This document shows positions 15,234 to 22,720 of a DNA stretch of 64,000 nt, piece by piece. Source of the stretch: Vibrio ostreicida (GTDB lineage Bacteria; Pseudomonadota; Gammaproteobacteria; Enterobacterales; Vibrionaceae); assembly GCF_013074385.2 (NCBI RefSeq), contig NZ_JABEYA020000006.1:149926-213925 (forward strand), in the 5' to 3' direction. A program made the translations under genes and the position numbers. Below the pieces are notes generated by a model, which did not search any database, was not told the origin of the DNA, and worked only from the letters and a program-made list of their open reading frames with translations. Each line of letters starts with the position of its first letter. The first letter of the stretch is position 1.

Positions 15234-16246
15234 ACTACCAACCGGGATTTTCACTGTCGATTGAGGGTGAAGATATCACGCCGATGATTCAACAGTACTT
15301 GACCAGTTTAACCTTAACGGACAACGCTGGCAGCGAATCAGACCGGCTTAATTTGACCTTAACCTTGCCCGCCACGATCGCAACCCCCAAGCGGGGGACG
15401 ATCCTTCACTTGGGCTTGGGATTCAATGGCGAATTGTACAACAAAGGCGCTTATGTGGTGGATGAGGTCTCCTCAAGCGGGCCGCCAAAACAAGTGCAAA
15501 TTGTCGCCAATGCCGCGCCGATGGATAACCGTAAACAACCGGGCAGTTTACAAACCCAAAAAACGCGAAGCTTTAACACGCTCACGTTGGGCGATCTGGT
15601 CAAAACGGTGGCGTCAAAGCATGGCTTGGTGCCGCGAATCAGCGCGAGTTTAGAGGCCACTCGGCTTGCCCATGTGGATCAGGTGAATGAAAGTGACATG
15701 AGCCTATTGACCCGCTTGGCGACCCGTTTTTCAGCGGTGAGCAAACCCGCCAATGGGTATTGGCTGTTTTTGAAGCAGGGAGAGGGCAAATCGGTCACCG
15801 GCAAAACATTGGCCAATATTACCCTTACACCTGAACAGGTCACCAGTTGGCAATGCCGTTTCAGTAGCCGTAATGCGGTGCGTCGCGTGGTGGCAACGTA
15901 TCATGATGTTCAATCGGGCATGACCAAAACGGTGTCGAGCGGCAGCGGCGAGCCTGAATTGCGCATCGTGTTCAAACATCCGAACCAAGAGGAAGCCAGA
16001 CAAGCAGTGGCAAGCAAAGCCAAAAGCGTTAACATGGCCAGCGCCACATTGGACCTGACGTTGCCAGCACGGGCCGCGTTGATGACGCTGGTGGCTGAGG
16101 GCCATGTGACCTTGGCCGGATTTGGCACCACCGAAGATGGCGAATGGCGGGTAAAATCGGTGGAATGGTCGCTCAGTCAGACGGGCTTATCGCTGCGCAT
16201 CTCTGGTGATCGAGGCGGCGACCCTCTGTCAGACGAAGGCGACTAG
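15224..16246 (+). CDS. D: Baseplate hub/late control protein, P2 gpD-like
   Basis: 340 aa from the ATG at 15224, inside the end of X. It contains the gpD signatures GFSLSIEGEDITPMIQQYL, LTDNAGSESDRLNLTLTLP, the SGPPKQVQIVANAA block and VNESDMSLLTRLATRF. gpD forms the hub that joins tube and spike (T4 gp27/VgrG-like). It is the last gene of the tail operon; within 61 bp an unrelated convergent gene ends, so no head or integration gene follows. Confidence 0.95.
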   Translation: MGLDYQPGFSLSIEGEDITPMIQQYLTSLTLTDNAGSESDRLNLTLTLPATIATPKRGTILHLGLGFNGELYNKGAYVVDEVSSSGPPKQVQIVANAAPMDNRKQPGSLQTQKTRSFNTLTLGDLVKTVASKHGLVPRISASLEATRLAHVDQVNESDMSLLTRLATRFSAVSKPANGYWLFLKQGEGKSVTGKTLANITLTPEQVTSWQCRFSSRNAVRRVVATYHDVQSGMTKTVSSGSGEPELRIVFKHPNQEEARQAVASKAKSVNMASATLDLTLPARAALMTLVAEGHVTLAGFGTTEDGEWRVKSVEWSLSQTGLSLRISGDRGGDPLSDEGD

Positions 16247-16306
16247 AGCAAGCTTAGCACCGCTTGCTCGACCATCTTGGTTGCGTTGGGCGGTGCAAGA
16301 CGGCTT

Positions 16307-16756
16307 TTATGACGCGCTCGTGCTGATCTGCGCGTATTGCCTGAGCAAGTCGGTCAGTGTGGTCACCCATTCCAACGCATTAGCAGGGGGATGCATTAAT
16401 AAGACATCGACGTGTTGGCAGTGGCGCTCCAAAGGAATGGCCTGCTCAAGATGAAACGAAACCGCGTAAAAATGCCATAACAGCAAGCGCTGCATACGCT
16501 GGGTATTCTGTGCCTCGTGCTCCGAGTCGCTGAACAGCGCAGGCAGCTGGCTTAACGCGATCGCACTCATTCTGAGCATGGCATCAAATTGGGCTTCCTG
16601 CTGGCGTTCCGCGGAGGTGGTTTGCTCGGCGTCAAAGGTAAAAAGTTCCGTCATGGACGTCTCATCGATCAGGCGATGAATCATGCGCAAGCTCAGCGTT
16701 TCTAACTCTTCACGGGGAAGCGATTGCAGAGAGGAAAGGGTATAATCGCGTTGCAT
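16307..16756 (-). CDS. Hypothetical helical protein next to the tail cluster
   Basis: 149 aa, predicted mostly alpha-helical (LREELETLSLRMIHRLIDE-type and MQRLLLWHFYAVSFHLEQAI-type helices), no signal peptide, no motif I recognise. It is convergent with the D gene. Whether it belongs to the tail locus or to the flanking chromosome is unclear. Confidence 0.65.
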   Translation of the reverse strand: MQRDYTLSSLQSLPREELETLSLRMIHRLIDETSMTELFTFDAEQTTSAERQQEAQFDAMLRMSAIALSQLPALFSDSEHEAQNTQRMQRLLLWHFYAVSFHLEQAIPLERHCQHVDVLLMHPPANALEWVTTLTDLLRQYAQISTSAS

Positions 16757-16840
16757 ATTGGTCTCGGTTTACCACAAAGGCCGTTATTCTAGCTTGCTGG
16801 CCTGATAAAGCCAGTCCAATGCGTGAATGCTGAAACAAAA

Positions 16841-16873
16841 TTCGCCCCATCGGAAACGATGGGGCGAAGTTTT
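16841..16873. terminator. Perfect 12-bp hairpin with GAAA loop
   Basis: TTCGCCCCATCG, loop GAAA, CGATGGGGCGAA, followed by GTTTTGTG on the plus strand; the minus strand also continues with TTTTGTTTC. It looks like a bidirectional terminator, yet no annotated gene points into it from either near side, so it may end a small transcript or long read-through. Confidence 0.65.
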
Positions 16874-17017
16874 GTGTTGTGTTTGCTTTTAGTCTAGCGT
16901 GACGTTGTTAGTCAACCGTATCTGTTCGAGTACGTTAGTTGACGCATTTCTAACGTTAGAAGTCACGGGCTAAATCGCCAATAAATTGTTAAAATTCGGC
17001 GTTTTGTCCTTTTAAAA

Positions 17018-17033
17018 TGTGAGTGTTGTCACC
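17018..17033. promoter_or_regulatory. CRP-like site upstream of nupC
   Basis: TGTGA-N6-TCACC matches the CRP consensus TGTGA-N6-TCACA at nine of ten core bases. nupC genes are cAMP-CRP activated in enterobacteria, so this is plausible regulation, although the site lies about 260 bp before the start codon. Confidence 0.5.
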
Positions 17034-17292
17034 CGTATCATATCAATTTTATGCATATTTCATTAAAAATCATTCTGTATGTGTATCGTTCGGGGTCAGT
17101 GGTTGAATTCACCGATTATTCAGAAGGTTAAACGATTGCGTCAAAATAGAGGATGAAAATCCAATGGTTTTCGTTATACTCCCCGCCCGGTAATGAGCCA
17201 CAGGCTCTACCAATACAAGCCGTCACATGGAACAGTGAATGACCCCACGGACTGGACCAGCTATTTTTCAATGCTTGTAGAGGTGATCTTTA

Positions 17293-18501
17293 ATGAACGT
17301 CCTGTTTGGATTAATCGGAGTCTTGGTGCTGCTGGGGTGTGCGCTGTTGTTGTCAGAAAATCGTCAAGCGATTAACTGGAAAACAGTATCACGAGCCTTG
17401 TTGCTTCAAGTCAGTTTCGCAGCCTTGGTGTTGTATTTCCCATGGGGACAAACGGGCCTGACGTGGTTGAGTAATGGCGTTGCCGGTTTACTTGGCTTTG
17501 CTGATGAAGGGATTGCCTTCCTCTTCGGGGATTTAGCCAGCACTGGGTTTATCTTTGCCGTTCGTGTTCTGCCGATTATTATTTTCTTTAGTGCCCTGAT
17601 TTCAGCTCTGTATTACCTTGGTGTCATGCAAAAAGTGATCGCCGTGATTGGCGGCGGTATCCAACACTTTCTGGGGACCAGTAAAGCCGAGTCGTTAGTG
17701 GCGACAGGCAATATTTTTCTTTCTCAAGGTGAGTCTCCCCTTCTTGTTCGTCCTTTCCTTTCGCGTATGACTCGCTCTGAACTGTTTGCTGTGATGGCGG
17801 GGGGCATGGCGTCCGTTGCTGGCAGTGTGCTGGGAGGGTATGCTGCGCTGGGCATCGAGCTCAAGTATTTGATTGCGGCCAGCTTTATGGCGGCGCCTGG
17901 TAGCCTGATGATGGCCAAGTTGATCGTTCCAGAACGTGAAGTGCCGATCGATCAATCCGACATCGAAATGGATAAAGCGCAAGACAGCAATGTCATCGAT
18001 GCGCTCGCCAGTGGTGCGATGAATGGTATGAAGGTTGCGGTTGCAGTCGGTACCATGTTGATCGCGTTTATCAGCGTGATTGCCATGGTCAACACGGGAC
18101 TTGAATACCTAGGTGATGTGGCTGGGTTTAGCGGCCTGACGTTGCAATCGGTGTTCGGTTATCTTTTCTCGCCACTGGCGTGGGTGATTGGGGTTCCGCT
18201 CAATGAAACGCTGATGGTTGGCTCGTACATTGGCCAAAAAGTCGTGATGAATGAATTTGTCGCCTTCATCGATTTTGTCGAGCATAGAGCTTTGCTGTCA
18301 GAGCACTCTCAAATTATTGTTACGTTTGCTTTGTGCGGGTTTGCCAATATCGGTTCAATCGCTATTCAGCTTGGCTCCATCGGTGTGATTGCACCAGAGC
18401 GTCGCTCGGATGTGGCCAACTTAGGGATTAAGGCCGTGATTGCGGGCACGCTCGCCAATTTGATGAGCGCATGTTTGGCGGGCATTTTTGTGTTGCTATA
18501 A
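17293..18501 (+). CDS. nupC: NupC-type concentrative nucleoside transporter
   Basis: 402 aa, the usual length for bacterial CNT transporters. The N-terminal three hydrophobic segments, the core motif GNIFLSQGESPLLVRPFLSRMTRSE, the SVAGSVLGGYAALG segment and PLNETLMVGSYIGQK are family signatures; Gln-Gly-Glu and Asn-Glu in these motifs bind the nucleoside and the coupling ion. It imports nucleosides across the inner membrane using a Na+ or H+ gradient. A strong terminator follows directly, so it is monocistronic. Confidence 0.95.
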   Translation: MNVLFGLIGVLVLLGCALLLSENRQAINWKTVSRALLLQVSFAALVLYFPWGQTGLTWLSNGVAGLLGFADEGIAFLFGDLASTGFIFAVRVLPIIIFFSALISALYYLGVMQKVIAVIGGGIQHFLGTSKAESLVATGNIFLSQGESPLLVRPFLSRMTRSELFAVMAGGMASVAGSVLGGYAALGIELKYLIAASFMAAPGSLMMAKLIVPEREVPIDQSDIEMDKAQDSNVIDALASGAMNGMKVAVAVGTMLIAFISVIAMVNTGLEYLGDVAGFSGLTLQSVFGYLFSPLAWVIGVPLNETLMVGSYIGQKVVMNEFVAFIDFVEHRALLSEHSQIIVTFALCGFANIGSIAIQLGSIGVIAPERRSDVANLGIKAVIAGTLANLMSACLAGIFVLL

Positions 18502-18536
18502 AAACCAGACACGGACGACGATTTTCTGTTGTGAAA

Positions 18537-18568
18537 AACCCAGATAGGTGACTATCTGGGTTTTTTTT
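18537..18568 (+). terminator. nupC terminator
   Basis: Stem AACCCAGATAG / CTATCTGGGTT, loop GTGA, followed by a run of T residues. It is a textbook Rho-independent terminator between nupC and the DUF3429 gene. Confidence 0.92.
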
Positions 18569-18608
18569 ACCTATTCTCTTAGAGGGTTACCTGACGAGAG
18601 CGTGGAGA

Positions 18609-19106
18609 ATGACGAAACCTTCAATCAACATAATGCAAAGCTTGGGTTATCTGGGCCTGCTGCCGTTTATGGCCAGTGTGGTTTTGATACTAGTTGAGAT
18701 GACCGTATTGGGGCTCACCGGCATGACGTTGTTTACGGCCTACAGCGTCGTGATCTTAAGTTTTTTGAGTGGGGTGTTGTGGGGAAATGGTATTGATCAC
18801 AGCCGTCATACACTGTGCCGAAATGCACTGATCCTGAGTAACTTATTTACCCTACTGGCGTGGGCGGCGTTCTTGGTCTCCAAAAGCCAGCCAATGACCG
18901 CGTTGGTGCTACTGTCCTTGGGGTACTTGATGGTGTGGGTGGCAGAACTGGCGCTGCGCGAGAGCGAGCACGAGGACAAACCAGAAGGCTATCAACGCTT
19001 ACGCGCTCAACTGACTTTTGGGGTCATTGTCCTTCACGGGGTGGTGCTCGTGATGGAAAAAGGCCCGCAGTTGATGACACTGGTCGAGCGGAGCGCTGCC
19101 CGTTAA
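18609..19106 (+). CDS. DUF3429 family membrane protein
   Basis: 165 aa with about five hydrophobic segments. The motifs SLGYLGLLPFMASVV and YSVVILSFLSGVLWG are the characteristic DUF3429 features (a Gly-Leu-Leu-Pro-Phe start and an LSFL-G-xxWG turn). The function is unknown; it is an inner-membrane protein. It starts 40 bp after the nupC terminator and is probably transcribed on its own. Confidence 0.85.
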   Translation: MTKPSINIMQSLGYLGLLPFMASVVLILVEMTVLGLTGMTLFTAYSVVILSFLSGVLWGNGIDHSRHTLCRNALILSNLFTLLAWAAFLVSKSQPMTALVLLSLGYLMVWVAELALRESEHEDKPEGYQRLRAQLTFGVIVLHGVVLVMEKGPQLMTLVERSAAR

Positions 19107-19276
19107 ACACCGCGAAAGGGGGGGTTATGCGCCGCTCACTCGCGGTACGGCGAGTCATACTGTGACCTTGTGTGTAAAATAAATGTATGATGTCGATAAA
19201 ATCGTTGAATATTCTTTTATCACCTTGATTATCGTGTACATTTACAGAGTCGTTGGTGCAACCTAAAGGGTAGGGG

Positions 19277-19744
19277 ATGAAACGTTTATTTTTACTGATA
19301 AGTCATCTGGCTTTTGGCGCCGCGGGGTTCGCGTTAGGCGTCTACGCTTTGCCTATTTTGATTCAGCCCGAGTCTCCGGCGATGATCCAAGTTGAAACGG
19401 TCACCAATCAAGCCCAATTCACTGCGACCTTCCAGCGTGACCGTCAAGACAGTGACTTTCTCCATTGGGGGGAAGGGTCGGTGTCGCTCAGCCCAGATCA
19501 GATCGCGTTTGTTGGCGAGCTAGCACCAGGCCCAGATTATCAGCTGTATTTGTCTCCGACCTTTATCGAAACCGAAGGGGCTTTTGCGCAAAATCGAGCC
19601 GACATGCTGCGTGTCGGCGCGGTCAAAACCTTCGATCGTTTTGTGGTGGATTTACCCTCAGGGACCGACCTTGAACGCTACACGACCGTGATCGTCTGGT
19701 GTGAGACCTTTGGCGAATTTATTACCTCCGCTCGTTTCAGATAA
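19277..19744 (+). CDS. DM13-domain exported protein
   Basis: 155 aa. An N-terminal signal or anchor (residues about 1-24) is followed by a DM13 domain (about 45-155) with GEGSVSLSPDQIAFVGELAP, GPDYQLYLSPTF and the terminal TTVIVWCETFGEFITSARF, including the nearly invariant Cys. DM13 domains are linked to redox or electron-transfer roles in the periplasm or at the surface, but the substrate is unknown. The AT-rich stretch before it (19170-19276) may hold its promoter. Confidence 0.85.
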   Translation: MKRLFLLISHLAFGAAGFALGVYALPILIQPESPAMIQVETVTNQAQFTATFQRDRQDSDFLHWGEGSVSLSPDQIAFVGELAPGPDYQLYLSPTFIETEGAFAQNRADMLRVGAVKTFDRFVVDLPSGTDLERYTTVIVWCETFGEFITSARFR

Positions 19745-19930
19745 CCGCGCGACCGACACCATCTGACATCACATTTGCTGTCATGGCTGTCAGTCCCCCT
19801 ATTTTTTGTCATGTATACTATCAATAATCAAGATCTCACCGTTACTCAATCCAGTGACGCAAAGGTGGCATCATGCGTGACGACTGGCATTCGCCACCTG
19901 ATTTTATCGTTAATCAAACAGGAGCTCTGA

Positions 19931-20776
19931 ATGGAAAAAGCACACGCTGTGGTCGATTTCTTCTTAACCAACAAACTCATTCTGAGTGCGCTGATCATCG
20001 TGTTTATCGTTTGGGTGCGCCGGATGGTGTTGTCCAAAATTCGCGGTGACGTTGCGTTTGTTTCCGAAGAGCAGCGCAGCTGGATGTCTCGGACCAAAAA
20101 CGGCGCGTTTGCGGTCACGATTGTGTTGTTGTTTATGCTCTGGAAAGCGGAGATCAGTGAGTTTGCTTTATCAGTGACTGCCATCGCCATTGCCATCGTG
20201 GTGGCGTCAAAAGAAATCATTTTATGTTTTACAGGGTCGATTCAACGGGCCAGCTCACGCTCGTTTCGCATTGGTGACTGGATAGAAGTGGGGAAATTGT
20301 GCGGTGAAGTTATTGAACACAACATGATGGCGACCACGATTCAGGAAATCGACTTGCATCATGGTCAGTATCATTACACGGGTAAAACGGCGACGTTGCC
20401 CAACAGCATGTTTTTTACCTATCCGGTCAAAAACCTGAATTTTATGAAACGCTACGTTTACCATAACTTTTCTATCACGGTGGCCGAGTTTGTTAACTTG
20501 TATCCTTTGGTGCCACTGATGATCGAAAAAATAGAAGCGCATTGCCACTATTTCAGTGATGTGGCCACACGCTACAACACCATGATTGAAAAACACGCAG
20601 GGGTCGATTTACCCGGAGCAGAGCCTCATATTCACATCAGCACGGGCTCGACAGGTGAGCAGATCGTGCATTTTATGCTGTTCTGCCCCACCGACAAGGC
20701 GACCCATCTTGAGCAAGAGATCAGAAAAGACTTCATGGAGTTGTATGAAGTGCGTTTTCCGGCCAAGGAGAGTTAG
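19931..20776 (+). CDS. MscS-family mechanosensitive channel-like protein
   Basis: 281 aa. It has two or three N-terminal transmembrane segments (about 12-28, 55-73, 78-95), then the MscS core: the pore-lining helix region (SVTAIAIAIVVASKEIILCFTGSI), the beta-domain motif SFRIGDWIEVGKLCGEVIEH and the LPNSMFFTYPVKNL segment. Family members open under membrane tension to release solutes in hypo-osmotic shock. The pore helix lacks the usual Gly/Ala-only packing, so gating may differ. The start at 19931 has GGAG upstream. Confidence 0.88.
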   Translation: MEKAHAVVDFFLTNKLILSALIIVFIVWVRRMVLSKIRGDVAFVSEEQRSWMSRTKNGAFAVTIVLLFMLWKAEISEFALSVTAIAIAIVVASKEIILCFTGSIQRASSRSFRIGDWIEVGKLCGEVIEHNMMATTIQEIDLHHGQYHYTGKTATLPNSMFFTYPVKNLNFMKRYVYHNFSITVAEFVNLYPLVPLMIEKIEAHCHYFSDVATRYNTMIEKHAGVDLPGAEPHIHISTGSTGEQIVHFMLFCPTDKATHLEQEIRKDFMELYEVRFPAKES

Positions 20777-20853
20777 GCGGGCGTGATGCGTCTGTCTGAG
20801 TGAATGAATGTTGACGGCGGGGTTGCCCGCCGATCGATAACAGGAAAAGAGCG

Positions 20854-21045
20854 ATGAAAACACCGTCCGTCCCTCAGCCTTGTATCCGGCATTGTTGTCT
20901 CGATGAAAACGATGTTTGTCTCGGTTGTTGGCGTACGCTCACAGAAATTCTTGAATGGAATACCTACTCTGACGAGACCAAGCAAGCCGTACTGTCGGAG
21001 TGTCGGCTCCGACAGCAGGCGCGTGGCGCTGCTCGTCATCCATGA
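20854..21045 (+). CDS. DUF1289 family small Cys protein
   Basis: 63 aa. The pattern PCIRHCCLDENDVCLGCWRT, with its spaced Cys residues and the following LTEILEW, defines the DUF1289 family. The Cys set may bind a metal, but no role is established. It is convergent with the acr3 gene, whose stop lies 8 bp away. Confidence 0.88.
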   Translation: MKTPSVPQPCIRHCCLDENDVCLGCWRTLTEILEWNTYSDETKQAVLSECRLRQQARGAARHP

Positions 21046-21053
21046 TGGGGGAA

Positions 21054-22124
21054 TTAGGTCGGTTGTCTGCGCAACGATGGGTAGCGTTTTTTCATTCTCA
21101 ACGCAACGTTAACCAGCGCGATTAACACGGGGACTTCAATCAAAGGACCGATGACGCCAACGAACGCTTGATCGGAATTGAGGCCAAATACGGCGATGGA
21201 CACCGCAATCGCCAGCTCAAAGTTATTGCCCGTCGCCGTAAAGGCAATCGATGCATTTTTATCGTACTCAATCCCCAATTTTTTACCCAAGTAAAAACTG
21301 ACGAAAAACATCACCACGAAATAAATACCCAATGGTATGGCCACGCGAACCACGTCCAGCGGCAGTTGGACGATCATCTCGCCTTTGAGACTGAACATCA
21401 CCACGATGGTTGCGAGCAAAGCGATGAGCGTGATGGGAGAAATGCGCGGAATAAACACACGGTTATACCACTCCTCACCTTTGGCCGCCACTAGCCAGCG
21501 GCGGGTCAGATACCCGGCCAGAAAAGGAATGCCCAAGTAAATCAAGACGCTTTCGGCGATGTCGAGCATCGACAGATCGACCTGAAAGCCTTGATAGCCA
21601 AACATCGGCGGCAGAACGGTAATAAACAGCCAAGCCATCACGCTGTAGGTGACAATCTGAAACGCACTGTTTAAGGCGACCAACGCTGCTCCGTATTCAC
21701 GATTGCCGCCACCAAGGTCATTCCAAACCAACACCATCGCAATACAGCGTGCAAGGCCAATTAAGATCAAGCCGACCATATAGCCGGGGTGCTCGGCAAG
21801 GAACGTGAGTGCCAGCGCAAACATTAACATCGGCCCAACGACCCAGTTCATCACCAGCGACAGCCCCACTGCTTTTTTATCATGACGAACCTGACCAAGT
21901 AAGGCATAGTCGACCTTGGCCAAAGGGGGATACATCATCAGCACAAGGCCAATGGCAAGGGGAATGTTGGTGTTGCCGACACTCATCGATTGATGCCACT
22001 GGGCCACGTTAGGAAAGCTGACGCCAATCGCGACCCCCAGAGCCATTGCGGCGATTATCCACAGGGTAAGGTAGCGATCAAGAAAGCGCATTGCGTTGAC
22101 CGAATTGTCTGATTGTGATGTCAT
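21054..22124 (-). CDS. acr3: ACR3-type arsenite efflux permease
   Basis: 356 aa from the ATG at 22124 (MTSQSD); the longer frame begins within sequence lacking a ribosome site. It has ten hydrophobic segments. The conserved Cys is in [17 protein letters not shown] and the conserved Glu in [13 protein letters not shown], both needed for As(III) transport in ACR3 proteins. It expels arsenite across the inner membrane. It lies 87 bp downstream of an arsR gene on the same strand, so the two form an arsenite-inducible operon. No arsenate reductase (arsC) is in the window. Confidence 0.95.
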   Translation of the reverse strand: MTSQSDNSVNAMRFLDRYLTLWIIAAMALGVAIGVSFPNVAQWHQSMSVGNTNIPLAIGLVLMMYPPLAKVDYALLGQVRHDKKAVGLSLVMNWVVGPMLMFALALTFLAEHPGYMVGLILIGLARCIAMVLVWNDLGGGNREYGAALVALNSAFQIVTYSVMAWLFITVLPPMFGYQGFQVDLSMLDIAESVLIYLGIPFLAGYLTRRWLVAAKGEEWYNRVFIPRISPITLIALLATIVVMFSLKGEMIVQLPLDVVRVAIPLGIYFVVMFFVSFYLGKKLGIEYDKNASIAFTATGNNFELAIAVSIAVFGLNSDQAFVGVIGPLIEVPVLIALVNVALRMKKRYPSLRRQPT

Positions 22125-22211
22125 GGCGGGACCTATATTTCGTTTATCGTCGAATCGCGATTTATTGATCGTGACCTGTTGTTTAACAAGGTGGCACACG
22201 TTTGTGTCAGT

Positions 22212-22553
22212 TCAGTGAAGCAACTGGGTATAGAGGGTGTTAAATGCCGCCAATGTGGTGCGATTGACGGAGTAACAGACCTTAGGCGGATTGGGCGTGG
22301 CGACAATAAAATTCGCCTGTTTGAGAATACGCAGGTGTTCAGAGACGGTCGATTGTGCCAACCCGAGTTCAGAGACGAGATCACTATTGAGGCATCCACC
22401 TAAACTGTCGAGCTTGACCAGTAGGGCTAGGATCCTGATCCGCGCGGGGTGGGCGAGCGCTTTGGCTTGACTGGCCAAGGTTTGTTCCTGTTGAAGCTCC
22501 GCTTGGGTGGCGGTCAATGCTTGTTGGTTGGCAAGGTTGCAGGCCTCTGACAT
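22212..22553 (-). CDS. arsR: ArsR/SmtB-family arsenic-responsive repressor
   Basis: 113 aa. The winged helix has AHPARIRILALLVKL and the recognition motif GLAQSTVSEHLRILKQ. The E. coli-type As(III) motif CVCDL is absent: a single Cys occurs at the matching place (GGCLNSDLV), with others near the N-terminus (EACNL) and in the wing (PKVCYSVN). This suggests a differently built inducer site. A perfect palindromic operator precedes the gene (22571-22592), consistent with autoregulation of arsR-acr3. Confidence 0.93.
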   Translation of the reverse strand: MSEACNLANQQALTATQAELQQEQTLASQAKALAHPARIRILALLVKLDSLGGCLNSDLVSELGLAQSTVSEHLRILKQANFIVATPNPPKVCYSVNRTTLAAFNTLYTQLLH

Positions 22554-22570
22554 TACGGGGTCACTTGTAG

Positions 22571-22592
22571 TTAATCGTTAAATTACGATTAA
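22571..22592. promoter_or_regulatory. ArsR operator palindrome
   Basis: TTAATCGT-N6-ACGATTAA is a perfect 8-bp inverted repeat 18 bp before the arsR start codon. Its size and symmetry match ArsR-family operators. Confidence 0.8.
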
Positions 22593-22720
22593 TATACGCT
22601 GAGTGCGTCCGCGTTGCAACCCAAACCCCGTGAGGGGAGCGTGGGTGGACGCGACCCATCCCTTGTTGACCAGAGTCTGAGCGCCTCGCCGTGGCCGAGA
22701 TGCCTAGCGAGCTAGCGGGT

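Larger units (their letters stand above)
16757..17292. other. Non-coding region with hairpin and CRP-like site before nupC
   Basis: This 536-bp stretch has no credible gene. It holds a perfect 12-bp hairpin (16841-16868), several TTAGTTGAC/GTTAGTCAAC-like short repeats around 16905-16965, a CRP-like box (17018-17033) and a -10-like TTATACT near 17174 that could start nupC transcription. Confidence 0.5.

Noticed and set aside
600..19246. Exact 16-bp match ATCGTGTACATTTACA at 600-615 (phage operator region) and 19231-19246 (before the DM13 gene).
   Set aside because: A single 16-mer match is expected about once by chance in windows of this size and composition, and the second site lacks the palindrome of the first.
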